DNA from: Adiantum capillus-veneris
Taxonomy: Eukaryota; Streptophyta; Polypodiopsida; Polypodiales; Pteridaceae
Direction of reading: 5' to 3'
Assembly: GCA_014529385.2 (NCBI GenBank)
Contig: CM043957.1
Location: forward strand, 86,250,881-86,312,880
DNA: 62,000 nt
A program made the position numbers and the translations under genes. This document shows positions 32,266 through 46,354 of the stretch, piece by piece (the stretch's first letter is position 1; every line of letters starts with the position of its first letter). Below the pieces are notes generated by a model. The model had not been told where the DNA came from and searched no databases. It saw nothing but the letters and a program-made list of their open reading frames with translations.

Positions 32266-35200
32266 TTGATGATAGACCATGAGAGTGAAGGATTGTATAG
32301 ATACATTGACAGCAGTGAGATCAACCTAAATTATAGGTGCTCAGAGTCATACTCAGAAGAGCTGACGGACCATAAGCTCCTATATGTCTATACATACGGA
32401 GTTGACTACCAATGGAAACCTATATTTTTTGACAAGTATGGACAAGAATACAGAGTTGTTCAAAGCACAAAACCATACATAGATTGCATTAGAAAGAGGT
32501 GGAAATTTGGTCAATGAAGGACCACAAATACCTCCCCCAAGCATGAGAATTCGAAAAAGGGAGCCACCTGGATTCCCTTCTAGAGTGATAACGAGATACA
32601 AAATGATCATAGAGATGGTAGGCATGCCCTCTCAAGTGAATCTCCCTAATAGACCAATCTCCAATAAAATGAACAATCTTCAAAGAAGAACCTAGGCATA
32701 GTAGAAGGCATGAAGCAAGAGAATGTTTGGGAGAGTCTATGGTTAGACTTGTAGACAATCGGTGGGTTAGACCATCCCAGATCTAGAAATGGATAAATAG
32801 AAAATACTCTGGAGATAAAGATCCAAGAGATCATGTAGCGGCTTTCAAAAGAGTAAGCAGAGCAGAGAAAGTTTTGCATTTTGCGACACAGTTTGCGGGA
32901 TTTGAACTAACTGTGGAAGATGACATAGCTACATGGTTTGACTCAGTAGAAAGATGTGATTTTAAGACTCTAAACAAGCTATTTGAAGAATTCATCGAAG
33001 AATTATTGTAGAAAGAAATAGCTCACAATACGGTCTCACAAATTCACATATTCAAGCAGAAAGAGGGTAAATCAGTATGCAAAGTGGCATTACAACTCAA
33101 GAGATACATCAAGTTTTGTCCAAGAGCAAAACTACCTACACAAGCATGGTTGATGCTAATCTTTATCCAAGGAATGATACAGGCGGGTCTTCATAAGGAT
33201 CTGCATATGATGAGGAGCTTAACACTAAACAAATTGAATAAAGAAGCTCTTTATCTAGTGGATAATTGTGAGTAATATAAAGAAAAAGATTGTAAGAGTC
33301 AAGAAGATGACACATCCTCTCGACACATTGATTCATTGATGACTAAGTCCATTGCAAAACTAGCGGCACCTACCGATCAAGAAAATTTTATTGACAAAAT
33401 GGTCAAGAGGTTAACTCCTCTTGTAAATTCTAATATGGAAGAGCTTAAGTGGTGCAAAATTGAGAGAAAATGGACAAACCATACAAGGGAAGAGTGTTAC
33501 TATAGTATGTTTATGCTAGGGAGAGTTATGTACAACCTATTCCAGTAGCACCTACTCTACCTAGATACACTATGGAGAATGCACCAGGTCCAGTAGGAGT
33601 TTCAAGGCCACAGCCTATCTTAGGACAACAACCTCCATTTCCAGGTGCTAGAATGCATGTAGACATGAGATACATGTTGATGAGGGAAGCATCTAATAAA
33701 CAAGCGCTAGTAACAACTACAATGTATTATAACAACCAAAGTCTGGGTGCCCTTCGAAGCAACAGAAGATGAGAGACACACATGGAGTGGTGAGGCCGGT
33801 ACAACCTCCACCTCTTATGTTTTGACCTGAAGAAAGAAGGTATGAGATGGACAAAAGGACACTATAGTTCATTGTGAATAGAGGCTTAGCTAGGTCAGAG
33901 CCTATTTACATCCAAGAGGAATTGCAAGAAGAAGCTCCTGAATCAGAGATATATTGTCACAAAAGATGTGACAACCACTTGGTCAAACAATGTCCTCAGA
34001 CGGAGATCACACAAGTAAATGCCTATTTTCTTGACTGTGGCATCATCCACTTAATCCCTGACTATCCAAAAAATCCAAATTGAGTCATAAAGATCACAAC
34101 GAATGTCTCAATAATTGTTCAGCTACCTAGTAGCTCAAAAAACAAAAACATCGTACCAATTCAAGTAGTTACAAGAGCACAAGCTCAAAAGGAAGCTGAG
34201 GAGAAGCCATAGACAGAGAAAATGAAAACTGACACCATTCTAGAGACGGGTGAACCAAAGACCTATGCACCTAGTCAAAAACCCAAGAGCAAACAAAATA
34301 GTTGGAAAGCTAAAAAGGCTAGGATGAAAGCACGTAGGGAACGAGAACAGAAATCCCTAATTGAAGAGCTTACCCAAGCTAAAGAGAAGATAATAAAACA
34401 TGAGGAAAGGGTTGCACCTTCTCTTACACTGATGTCTCAACCTCCAGAGGAATCATCCATAGAGGAGAAATCGAGAAGTGTTAGTTCAAGAGAGTCGGCG
34501 TCGATCGAGAAGGTTAATGATCTAATAGATGCCCTCCTAAAATCCTATGGAACACGGCTCAAAAACAACCAAACCCAAGAACAGAGGTGGATGACATAAC
34601 CATATGCGAAACTAGGAAAGAAAAGGCTAGAAATGTGCCAAAAAATGATTCAAACAGCCATGGCTTTACTAGAACCACCACTTGGAAAACGTGAGGATGT
34701 GATCCTTATTCCACCTACACCAATAATCCCACCAAGCTAAGAACAAAAAGAGCTAGATTCCAGTCATGATCATGGACCAAAGCTCAAGGACCCCACATCA
34801 AAGCCAAGGATGGTGTTGAATACCATGGATAACTCTTCCAAGGGATTTCACATAGCTACACTTGAGAGTTGTAAAGAAATAGATGGTCTTGACAAATTGT
34901 GGAAACAAATCAGAGAGGCCAATGAAGCAAGTGAGATAAGAAAACGATGGAACCAAACGGGTGATGGAAGAGGAGTGCCTCTTCCACTAATAGAGGAATT
35001 TGAGGTTGGATCTCAAATGAATCTAGAAGTGGAATCGCATTAGGGAGAAAAAGGATCTGTACAGTTTATGGACAATCAACCCCATTTTCTAAGAACACTA
35101 CCATCCTATACGGGAGAGCACGAGGCCAAGCTAGATGTTATTGCAGTCGCATCATAGAGACTATCTTTTGACAAGGTCATCAATTCAAAAGGGATAATAG

Positions 35201-35802
35201 ACACTCTGTTGACACCAACCACCTGTACGATAGCGTTAGTCGAGTTTCTGAGAAATATGTGGACTATTGTGGGAAAATTCCTAGAGAAATTTGACGTAAA
35301 AAATCTAATGATTCAAATCAAGGAAGGGATCAAAGAGCTTGAAATGCCTCAGCTAAGCACTATGCCAGTGCCATTAAACAAGGTAGGCGAGTATTATGAG
35401 GGAGAATATGGGAACACCGCTCTTTGTGTGGAATTCCAAGGTGTAAAAACCATGGCAATCCTTGACAGTGGTGTTGGTGTTGCCATTGCAACAAAAGAAA
35501 TCTGGAAAAAATGGGAAAAAACAACAGTAAGGGCTACCAAGATGAGACTGCAGCTTGTAGACACACACGCAAAAAAGGCCCTAGGACTGTTAGAAAAAGT
35601 AGTTGTTACTTCTTGTGGAATTGAATATGAGAAAACCTTTTATATTGTTGACTTTGGCAAGAAGAACAACTGTGACATCATTCCAAGAAGACCATTCATG
35701 CAACAACTAAAAATGGTCCAAGATTGGGGTTATGTCCATATCTACTTGAGACATATGGAAACCATGACGATAATAAATATTAAGGACCATCTATACAAGT
35801 AA
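32266..35802 (+). pseudogene. Degenerate Gypsy-like gag and aspartic protease
   Basis: Read across several stops and frame changes. The gag core is seen at 32820-33275: DPRDHVAAFKRV, GFELTVEDDIATWFDSVE, FKQKEGKSV and MLIFIQGMIQAGL. A degenerate zinc-knuckle-like stretch (YCHKRCDNHLVKQCP) lies at about 33952-34000. A basic, Glu/Lys-rich linker follows at 34222-34599. The protease region (35209-35802) has ILDSGVGVAIA at about 35458, with the catalytic Asp present. Many stops mark it as long inactive. Confidence 0.65.
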
Positions 35803-36120
35803 GTGAATCGAACCCCTCTAGAAGAGTTTGATTTCGCTCCAAGAGCGGGATTAGAACTTTCATCATGGTTGGGTAAGCCTAAAGAACTATGGATGTGTGG
35901 AGCTTCGCAATGTGAAAGATTAAACCTAGAGGAATGTATCCTTGAAAGGGCGATCAAAGATAAGGATTATATCCTTGAACCCTTTCCTAAAGAAGCATTA
36001 GATCCAATAAAGTTGGAACACATCTTGGAAACTCTAAATGTGTGCGCTATTCAAGATGGTCCAACAACGAAGCTTTGTGATGAAAATGGCTACGATGTCA
36101 TTTTGCAGTAAGTGTGATCC
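35803..36120 (+). pseudogene. Open frame after the protease, not recognised
   Basis: A 102-codon frame (from VNRTPLEEFDFAPRAG) continues the protease frame after a stop. It contains CGASQCERLNLEEC. I do not recognise a domain, and RT motifs are absent. It could be the remains of the protease/RT linker or an element-specific region. Confidence 0.4.
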
Positions 36121-36299
36121 CAAAAAATGAAGACGAAGAAGAAGACAATTTATATGACTCCATAGAACACTTAGATCTTCAAGAAGATGTCGACAATGGA
36201 AATCTAGACAACCTAGTAGGTGACATGAACAATACTTTAACAAACGCATGTTTTTATGAATGTCCACATCAAAGACCTAGGAACCAATGTCACCACTAC

Positions 36300-37260
36300 A
36301 AGATTAAAGTGCATTAGAAGTGGATTCCAAAATCTTCGATGGTGAAAATGCAACCGCAACAAGCATCCTCATATGTGGCTCCTATACAAGAAAAAGGACC
36401 CGGCCAAGAAGCACGCAACCATATCAATGAGCTAACAATGCGCTAATCAATTGGCTAGAAAAGCCCTCCCAGAACAAGAATCCAAAAGTAAACAAGCAGT
36501 AACTTTCCATAACCAACCAAACCAAAAAGAGAAAGTGCCATATATCAATCTTGTTGAGGAAAGTAGCGACAATGATGATTCTTATGATGTCCGCTACCAG
36601 AAACTTAGGTCATGACTCTCACTAGTAGCTTCAATAACAATCAAGGAAGGCCAAAAGCAAAGAGCAACAAGTCAAAGCCCAAAAGTTTGATAGATCTGGA
36701 TACCAAAGAGCCAGCTCGGCATAAAGCTGGTATGGATCAAGAAGACAAAGATCTCTGATGAAAAATCACAAGATCCAATGCCAAAAGGAAAACAATCAAA
36801 GTTTGCAAGAACGGCTAAGAAAATCACAAAGCTAGAAGCTTTCAGAAATCAAATTTGGGTTCCAAAGAAGTTGAATCAAGCACAAAGAGTTCAGGAGCTT
36901 ATTTGGATTCCAAAACAATTAAAGTATCAACTCCCAAAGTCTGAATCTCGTCCCCAACCAAGCGTACAAGGGTTGAAGCAAAGATCATTGCTATCTCACA
37001 CGAAGACACGGTGGATCCCAAAGAAGTCTCTTCAAACACAAAGAAAGCAGGGACAAGTATGGGTTCCCAAATGAGTAGCATCAACAAAACAACCAATAGT
37101 TAGGAAGAAGTGGGACCTAAAGGAAACCAATAAAACTACTATCACTGCACCACCGCTTGAATTCTTTCAATTCCTCCTACGGTTATAGTACAATTAGAAG
37201 AGAACTTGAGGAACAATACAACAATCAACGACAAGGCTAAAATGGATTCCAAAGAAGCAT
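36300..37260 (+). repeat. Segment with repeated W-[I/V]-P-K motifs
   Basis: Six copies of [KRIV]W(I/V)PK are spread over the segment, at about 36320, 36858, 36903, 37011, 37059 and 37242. They are embedded in Lys/Gln/Ser-rich sequence with stops between some of them. Four fall in one open frame (36778-37074). This is a protein-level tandem motif of unknown role. Confidence 0.55.
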
Positions 37261-39240
<1,980 letters not shown>

Positions 39241-39353
39241 GTTCTTGTTGTGGTTTGACAAAAGTACAAGCAACAGAGCAAAAAAAAGTAAAAATAGAAA
39301 CAAAGACTGCACCAACATTGACAATCGAGTCATGTCACAGACGACATGAATAC

Positions 39354-39365
39354 GGAGGGAGGGAG
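39354..39365 (+). promoter_or_regulatory. Polypurine tract
   Basis: GGAGGGAGGGAG abuts TGTTGACCTG, the start of an LTR. This is the expected primer for plus-strand DNA. Confidence 0.7.
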
Positions 39366-39830
39366 TGTTGACCTGTGCATCAACAGCACGACATATTACA
39401 ACAAAGCCTTATTTTTTTAGAGTTATGAAAATCTACGGATTATGGTTAAAACATCATTTGTAATGAGTAGTTGGTCTAGTTGCAGAAGCTAGGGTGCAAT
39501 GGCACTTCCAAATTGTAAATACAAAGCCATTTGACCCTTTGAACTCTATTTTAGGTTTAACCTATGGTATCCTTAGTATATAAGGTACCTATGTCATTTT
39601 GTCAGAAGAAATTTTATCATAATCAAGTTTTAAGCTACCATCAACTATGTGTGAGAGAGAAAGAGAGAGAGCTTGATCCTCATCCTCGTGCTACTCTCTG
39701 CTCATTCATCACATTCAATTGCACCATCACCATAGGCTCGGCGAGAGCTACGCATCAACGCCAAGCATTCCACGTGGGATGGAGCACGTGTGCTCACGCA
39801 TCTACGAGCTATTTTTAATCAAAGTATATC
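39366..39830 (+). repeat. Start of the 3' LTR of the gag-protease element (right end not resolved)
   Basis: It starts TGTTGACC after the purine tract. TATATAAGG at 39577-39585 is a good TATA box, followed about 65 nt later by a GA-rich stretch. No second LTR copy lies in the window, so the right end and the target duplication cannot be set. Confidence 0.5.
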
Positions 39831-40239
39831 AAACGATGTCTGTTTTCTACGTGCACGTAGTCATTATAATCATGGTGACATAAGCTACACATAGGTACTC
39901 ATAGATTTATTGCTTTGTCTTCATATGTGTTTCTGCAGATGAGTCTAGAGTGAGGGTTTTGAGTGTAGAGGCTTTGGAACAGGTGTATCCTAGTGAGGGG
40001 ATCATGTAGGCTTAAGTTTCGTACAATTCTGGTATGATTTGGTGAGTTACCTTCCGTTTGTGTGTATGTGGGGTAGGTGGTGTAGTTGAGAGCAATGAGA
40101 TTCATGATTGAAGTTTAGTTAGCCTTCCAGAGTGTTTTATGTCTAGGATGATCTCAGCCTGACAAGCTAAAGATATTGCCTCCGTGCACCTATCATGTCA
40201 TCTGTGTCCTCAATTGACATTATGTTGATCTAGGATGTG
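39831..40239. other. Unassigned sequence between LTR and LINE
   Basis: It may be the rest of the LTR and the LINE 3' region. No gene, tail or repeat boundary was recognised. Confidence 0.3.
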
Positions 40240-41640
40240 TTGCATGCACTTTATAGGTGTTGTGATTTTCTCACGCAACATAGAAGTATCTGGTTAGCAC
40301 TCTCCCACTCTAGTGTCTCCATTACACCATTTCACTTCCATACCAGCTCGCACATTGTCCATCGATCCAGTTGGAGGCTGGCCCACCTAGGGACAATAAG
40401 CTTGTCATGTATCTCCAAGCCTTTTCATTGGCCACCTTGAGAGAAGAGTTTAGCCTTCCCAACCATGTCCCTTATCATAACAACCCATGCCTGGTCATGC
40501 TCAGAGATTGCCATAAGAAATTTGGCACGCTGGGCCTCTGCATGGATAGCGAGGTTGATAATCACAATCCCTACTTGCTCCATTGGCCTCACGATGGTAT
40601 CTCAATGTGCCCACTACCAAGGCTTTGCATCTTTGGTGTTATTTTTCCATAAGAATATTTTCACTAGCTTTAGCAACTCCTTCCACTGGCACTTGGCTAG
40701 ATTGAGAATCAGGCTAGTGAAGGCTATGTATGGGAGCATAAATGAATTGATCACTTTTCACCCTGCTCGGGAAGGGCAGCAACACATACTCCCATCTACG
40801 AATGTGGCTCCTAACCTTGTCCAAGAACCCTTGGAATCTTGCTTGTGGGTTATATCAACCCCCAACAGAGCAGTAAGGTGTCTAAAGGTTACGCCATGTG
40901 AAATTGTCTCTTTGATCCATACAAATGGATCGAAAGGATCGTTTTCTAACAAAGAAATAAATCTTGATTTTTCAATATTGCATTTTGACCCTGAGGCTAG
41001 GGAAAACGTTTGCACAATCTCCAGAGCCTTTCTAACTATTTGGGGGCTCACTTTGAGGAAGAGAAGGGAGTCATTTGCAAATAGCTTTGCTAGATGCTAG
41101 TCATTATTAGGTAGGGACATGCCTTGGATCTTCCCTCTTGCAGCACTATCTTCCAGCATTATAACCAACGGATGAGAGATGATGGCAAACAACAAAGGGA
41201 CAAGAGGAAAACCTTGCTTGATCAATCTTTTATCCTAGAATGCACCTCAATCCTGTTCTAAAGTAATAGCGCAAAGTGGATTCCAACATTGAGGGTGCTA
41301 GCTAACCGACACATCCGTGGTCCAAAGCCCAAAGCTTTCATGGCCTCCTCAATGAACGACCAAGTGATTCTATCATAGGCTTTGCCAAGGTCAAGTTGGA
41401 GCAAAACTTTCCTAGTGGCTAATGCATATTCTATTTTGACCATCGTTGCCAAGATATTATCATAAATAGATTTCCTTTGATGAAACCGTGTTGGTGAGGA
41501 GTGAAGACCTTATCCACAATGGGAGAGAGTCTTAGGGCAACTAACTTGGCAATAATTTTGTACGCTATTGAAATCATGGTTATGGGCTGCCAATGTTTAA
41601 GCTGGGAGCTTGCTCCAAAGTCTTATTATATGATAGACCC
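40240..41640 (-). pseudogene. L1-like non-LTR retrotransposon, RT fragment
   Basis: The minus strand reads HWQPITMISIAYKIIAK, VFTPHQHGFIKG, LLQLDLGKAYDRITWSFIEE (motif A), KQGFPLVPLLFAIISHPL (motif B) and LFANDSLLFL (motif C), then a thumb region and a Trp-rich C-terminal part with stops. Plant L1 elements have FADD, and here the second Asp is Asn, so RT is dead. Endonuclease, ORF1 and a poly-A tail were not seen. Frameshifts are frequent. Confidence 0.85.
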
Positions 41641-42060
41641 CTAACATGGCTTCTACAAAGAATAAATTGATATTCTTGCATTGAGAGCTTCACACAAATG
41701 TCAAAAAAATTATACCAAATCAATTTCCGGATTCCATGTTTTTGGCAACGCATTCCCATTTTGATGAGGGGGTGCTATATTAGGTAGTAAGTAATATCTG
41801 CCACTTGCATGATACCATAGCTCAAGAAACAAGGGAGATGATAGATTAAATAATAATAGAGAAACACTAGATTGATCTCACTAAAACATCTTTCTTTTTT
41901 TATATATATCAAGTGTTGGCAAGTCTCTATCTAGGTCATTAGTTTAACTATTGCAAATAAAGGGATAAAAGGGTTAAAAACAAAAAGGGGCTAAGGACTT
42001 TCAATATTCTCTTTCTTGAAACCATAGGTGGCACCGCCATCGAAGGGGATGATCATATTC
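41641..42060 (-). other. Upstream LINE remnant or unassigned sequence
   Basis: The minus strand still resembles LINE sequence near 41640-41760, but stops dominate. Nothing else was recognised. Confidence 0.3.
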
Positions 42061-42165
<105 letters not shown>

Positions 42166-42168
42166 TAT

Positions 42169-42353
42169 TGTTGGGTTATAGGCTACTAGCCTGTGGTGGC
42201 CGCGGGCGCCCGCCCATTATTATTTGGTTATAATGTCTAATAAGGAGTTGAAAGGATTACTCTCAATAGCTCCACCAAACACCTGTGTATGTTGATCATC
42301 CCCTTCCCCTTTCTCTCCTTCCCTCTCTTGCACTCCTCATCTTGCAACCTACA
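42169..42353 (+). repeat. 5' LTR of the outer Copia element
   Basis: It begins TGTTGGGTTATAGG and ends CAACCTACA, and is followed by AGTGGTATTAGAGCTC (42354-42369), a near match to the initiator-Met-tRNA primer site. The 3' partner is outside the window. I link it to the gag-pol at 54159 by orientation and by absence of another candidate; this link is inference. Confidence 0.7.
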
Positions 42354-42839
42354 AGTGGTATTAGAGCTCAGGGCACCTGATCTAGAGCCCCGGCTAATCC
42401 GCACATGAACCCCTCCGGAGTCGAGGAGGAAACAAGAGAGCTTGGAAGCTCTGCACAGGATATCGAGCATCTTAGCAAAGGTAGTAGGGGAATGTTTGAT
42501 ATAGTCGTGGGATCTTGAAAGCTCTACATGAATTGGGAGCAAGATTCGAGCAAGGGAAGCTTCTATAGAAGAAAACAAGGAGAGAGTCTGCAGAGCAGGT
42601 CAAAAGGAGGAAAATTGAAGGATCTGCAAAAAAGAGGCAAGTCGAGAGAATAGGGTTACATTGACTATTCGATTTGGATCTTTGATAAACTACATCTTGG
42701 TCCTTTGTGAGGAAGCAATTGAGGCAGCATTAGCCGGTAGCGATGGGCCTCAGAGTCTGACAATGAGCAGCACTTGAAAGCGAGAAAGGTGGAAGTCGTG
42801 CAGGACAACCTGAGCAAGAGAAGAGAAGTGTGTGGTGTT

Positions 42840-42840
<1 letters not shown>
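42354..42840 (+). other. Primer site and leader of the outer Copia, first part
   Basis: Purine-rich untranslated leader with no coding frame recognised. It is cut at the CA tract where PLE-B's left repeat begins. Confidence 0.5.
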
Positions 42841-42888
<48 letters not shown>

Positions 42889-44935
42889 ATTGGACATATG
42901 CCAATATAGATAACACCCCATGATATCATGCACACACACACATACACACAAAATATAGTCCCACTTGTTTTTTATAAAACATAACAGAAAAAGGACACAA
43001 ATGTTGATGACATTCCACCAGAGATCTATTAATCCCTTAGCATGGCACAGGCAGCTACTTCAGTAGTAGCAGAAGAGTGATGGATGGGATTGGAGACAAA
43101 GTATGGCTCCAAGCAGGACACAATTGAAGTTTTTAATAAAAGACAAGCCGAACGGCTCTTTTTGCAAACATTTCCGGCATGGAGTAGTTTTTTTATCTTT
43201 TTATTTTTATTTTTTGTGGAAGCCACCAAAAAATGTACAAACCCTTGAATAAACAAATCCCAATTATCAGTATCATTTGAGAAATTTGTGGAAATCCTAA
43301 ATAGCAGGGTATTTTTAACACTCGATCGGTGGATACACTGGCCCAAGAGAAATACTTTCACATTCTAAGTTAATGCACAGATTACATGTTTTTTAATGAT
43401 ATGCGATGAAGGAGAACTATATTAACTAGGCTTTCTTGTAGTAAATTCCAAAGAATACATCTTTGCCATTAGATTTTGTAACTCATCAAATAATGTACCT
43501 AATTTGTTTTAAAAAAGTTCCCACTGTTCAAGGATAATGGAGCTCTTTTTAAGTGGTGATAATCTGATAAAGTCAAGTAAGCAATTAAAGCATATCCGGT
43601 TGGTGATGCAACCATCCCAGATAAGCAAAGTGGACATCGTGGAGCATTAAAAGCACTGCATGCATACTATGCCTATAAAGAGTAGCTTGTGCAAAGATTA
43701 GAAATGCATAACTGAATCGATTCTGTAGCGTGCGCGCATGCGTGCACACACACACACAGTAAGCTGAGTGCTGGTAATTTCATACACATACTCACAAACA
43801 CTAGCAATAGCATTTGGTACCTCGTGGGCTGTGGACAATGCACACTCACGGGCCACCATCAACAAACGCAAGGGAAGTGATACACTTCTAGGCCTAGCAA
43901 GCACACGATGGACTGGTTCGCAAGCCTTCGACGCAACACAAAAGGTAAATAGTTGGTCTTTTTTGGTTGTGAGGTTTATGGCTTCCAGATTACAAACATG
44001 CACACAATTATATGCATAAGGGCTTTGTACAGTGTGCCATATGTTAAATACCATGAAATTGTTATGTTTATAAGTAGCCGAGAAAGAATAAGCAGCATTT
44101 ACTTCCATTCACTAACATAATAGTACGCATCAAACCGTCTGGATACTGTATTTTTTCCATAACAACATAAAAGATTAGTTAAAGCAATATAAACAATACA
44201 CACACAAGCACATGCATGCTCATAAATGGGTTTTCGTAGTAGAAAAAAGCATGGGAGTATTATGGTTTCTGCATACACACACATACATATACACAAGGGC
44301 ATACACACCGGGTCTACACTACACATGAAGAAGGATTTCATGCAAAACAACACAGTAGCATGTATTCATAGACATGCAATCATATACACATTGTATCAAA
44401 AACATATAATCAACATACTATAATTGATACCATTTTCTCTACAGTAACGAAGTTGAAGGTTTTTTTTGGTGATAAAAATGCTTACAAATACACAAATGAC
44501 GATGGCAAGCTCGGTTCAGGTACCAAGATACATATTGTTTTGATTACGTACATAAGTTCTCTATATATGTTGAGCAAACACTTAATAGTTTTTTTAGAAA
44601 TAGCATTGTACGATCTTTGATATAAGCATTAATAGTGGTATTGATTAGGATATAGCATTTGGACTATGAAAACCTTTTGTGAGGATAAAAGATACAATGA
44701 ATACTTATTGTTGATTTTTGGAAAAAAGAGTAATGTTACAAAGGAAATGCTGCCAACATTTTCACAAGTTAGGAAGTAAGGATATAGCATCACAATGTAG
44801 TAAGACATTAGTTGTTTTTTCAAAATAAACACTTAGGTATATATACCATAGTAGTAAATATTTGGAAACAATAAAAGATATATGCATATGCTCATAACTA
44901 CTTATAAAGAGGAGCAAACGATGGAGCTCTAACAT
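42841..44935 (+). repeat. Left 2-kb direct repeat (pseudo-LTR) of PLE-B
   Basis: It starts in a CA tract (42841-42881), then CAGAGTATATTGGACATATG, and ends GATGGAGCTCTAACAT. It matches 48615-50641 in order and orientation with substitutions and small indels. The right copy directly follows PLE-B's hairpin, so this left copy is best read as the 3' remainder of a truncated upstream PLE unit. Confidence 0.75.
43768..44019 (+). other. Exon-like open frame in the left PLE-B repeat
   Basis: The core of the frame (HSRATINKRKGSDTL, then GSQAFDATQK) is kept open in the other repeat at 49498-49752, with a donor-like AAAG|GTAAAT after DATQK. The opposite strand is also open in both copies (136 and 178 codons). 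I do not recognise a family. It may be a captured exon or chance. Confidence 0.3.
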
Positions 44936-45197
44936 AGGATTTTAACAAAAATATATTTGTCTAATTATTGTTAATAAACAGGGTTACAGGCAAACAGCTA
45001 GGATGAGCATCACTCGGGACATACTTAAGCTCCAATGAATTCGAGACAAGCTTATGGTTGCACAAAGTAGGCAAAAGCCAATAGCAATTAGGGACCCTAT
45101 CTCCAAACCATGTAAGCCCATAAAATATTTCAAAGACTGTAATAGACCCTACTTACATAGACGAGCTAATTAAAAAACAATATATGTTTAGGAGTAT

Positions 45198-45435
45198 TGT
45201 TGGGATCCGAGATGTGACAGCAGTAACAAGTAGTGGGGATTGCTTGATATACCTGTCACCCATTTAGTACAAATTAGTTCTAATTAATTGTACTTGTGGC
45301 TGGTTGGCACGTAAAGATCCCTACTCTCATCTGATAGGAGTTCCGGCTAAAACTCCTACTTTGTCATGTATCAAAGTATCTTGTAATAAATTTTATATGT
45401 ATCAAGAAATTCTTCTTTGTTTTGTTCTTTACACA
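45198..45435 (+). repeat. Probable solo LTR inside PLE-B ORF1
   Basis: It starts TGTTGGGATCC and ends TTCTTTACACA, like Copia LTRs elsewhere in the window, with an AATAAA signal near its end. It interrupts PLE coding homology at about the place where PLE-A has its candidate intron. AGTAT before and AATAT near the right edge are a poor target duplication. Confidence 0.45.
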
Positions 45436-45620
45436 ATATGTTTTTGCAAATAGTACTTAAGTCTCTCAGTACATGATTCTGAATGATGGGATTTTAAATT
45501 CAAACACACACAAAATTTTCCAGGATACCTTTGGTCGGGTATCCATCATATACTGAGAAAACTTAATACTAGTACGACAATAATTCAATCCCTAATGGTT
45601 TCTTTAATACGTATATGGTG

Positions 45621-45794
45621 ATTGATTTAGGCTTTTTGGATTCCATCTCTCACCCGTTTGGGATATGGAATAGAAGAAGACATTCCTGTTCCACCAATTG
45701 GTACCCAATTGATTTAGGCTTTTTGGATTCCATCTCTCACCCGTTTGGGATATGGAATAGAAGAAGACGTTCCTGTTCCACCAATTGGTACCCA
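45621..45794 (+). repeat. 87-bp tandem duplication (two copies)
   Basis: 45621-45707 and 45708-45794 are identical except for one base (ACATTCC versus ACGTTCC). The period is 29 codons, so the duplication keeps frame, in the ORF1-like module of PLE-B. One mismatch implies it is recent relative to the element's decay. Confidence 0.95.
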
Positions 45795-46354
45795 ATGTAT
45801 AATTTCTTGTTTCAAAGGTGTGGAATTCCACAAAAAGTTTCTTGATTTTGAGAAACAAGCTATAATCACCCACTCTATATGAGTCTTAAACATAGCCTCT
45901 GTTGATGACCCGCTCGCTTTATTGATTCTTTCTAGGAAAGAGAAGGAAAATATTTTAGAAGAATTTGGTACCTTCTTAGCCAAATTACCCATTATTGTGA
46001 AATATTGAACCATCGTGCACCATTTACAATTTCTTCTCTAGGTTGCTTTGTAACATTCCTACGGACATTGTAGAGCAATGTAAAACCCTTGCCTTACATT
46101 CCAAATATCTCTTATCACAAGATGTTCTCTTTGAGATTAAGCAGACCAAATTATCCAATGTGGATGGTAAAAATGTCCAAGTTCTTCAATTATTGCTCGC
46201 ACCAAGGACTCTCTCTTATCGACAAGGCAAAGGATAAAAAATGGTTTCTAAGAAACTATTGGAATTCTTATAGACCCTTCCGCAAGTGCCAATGCAAAAG
46301 AGTTGATCCAAATTCCAATTGTTCCTCTTCAATCATTTGGTTTGACCAATTTTT

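Noticed and set aside
39831-40239. A cellular gene between LTR and LINE
   Set aside because: Only short open frames with no recognisable similarity or splice pattern.
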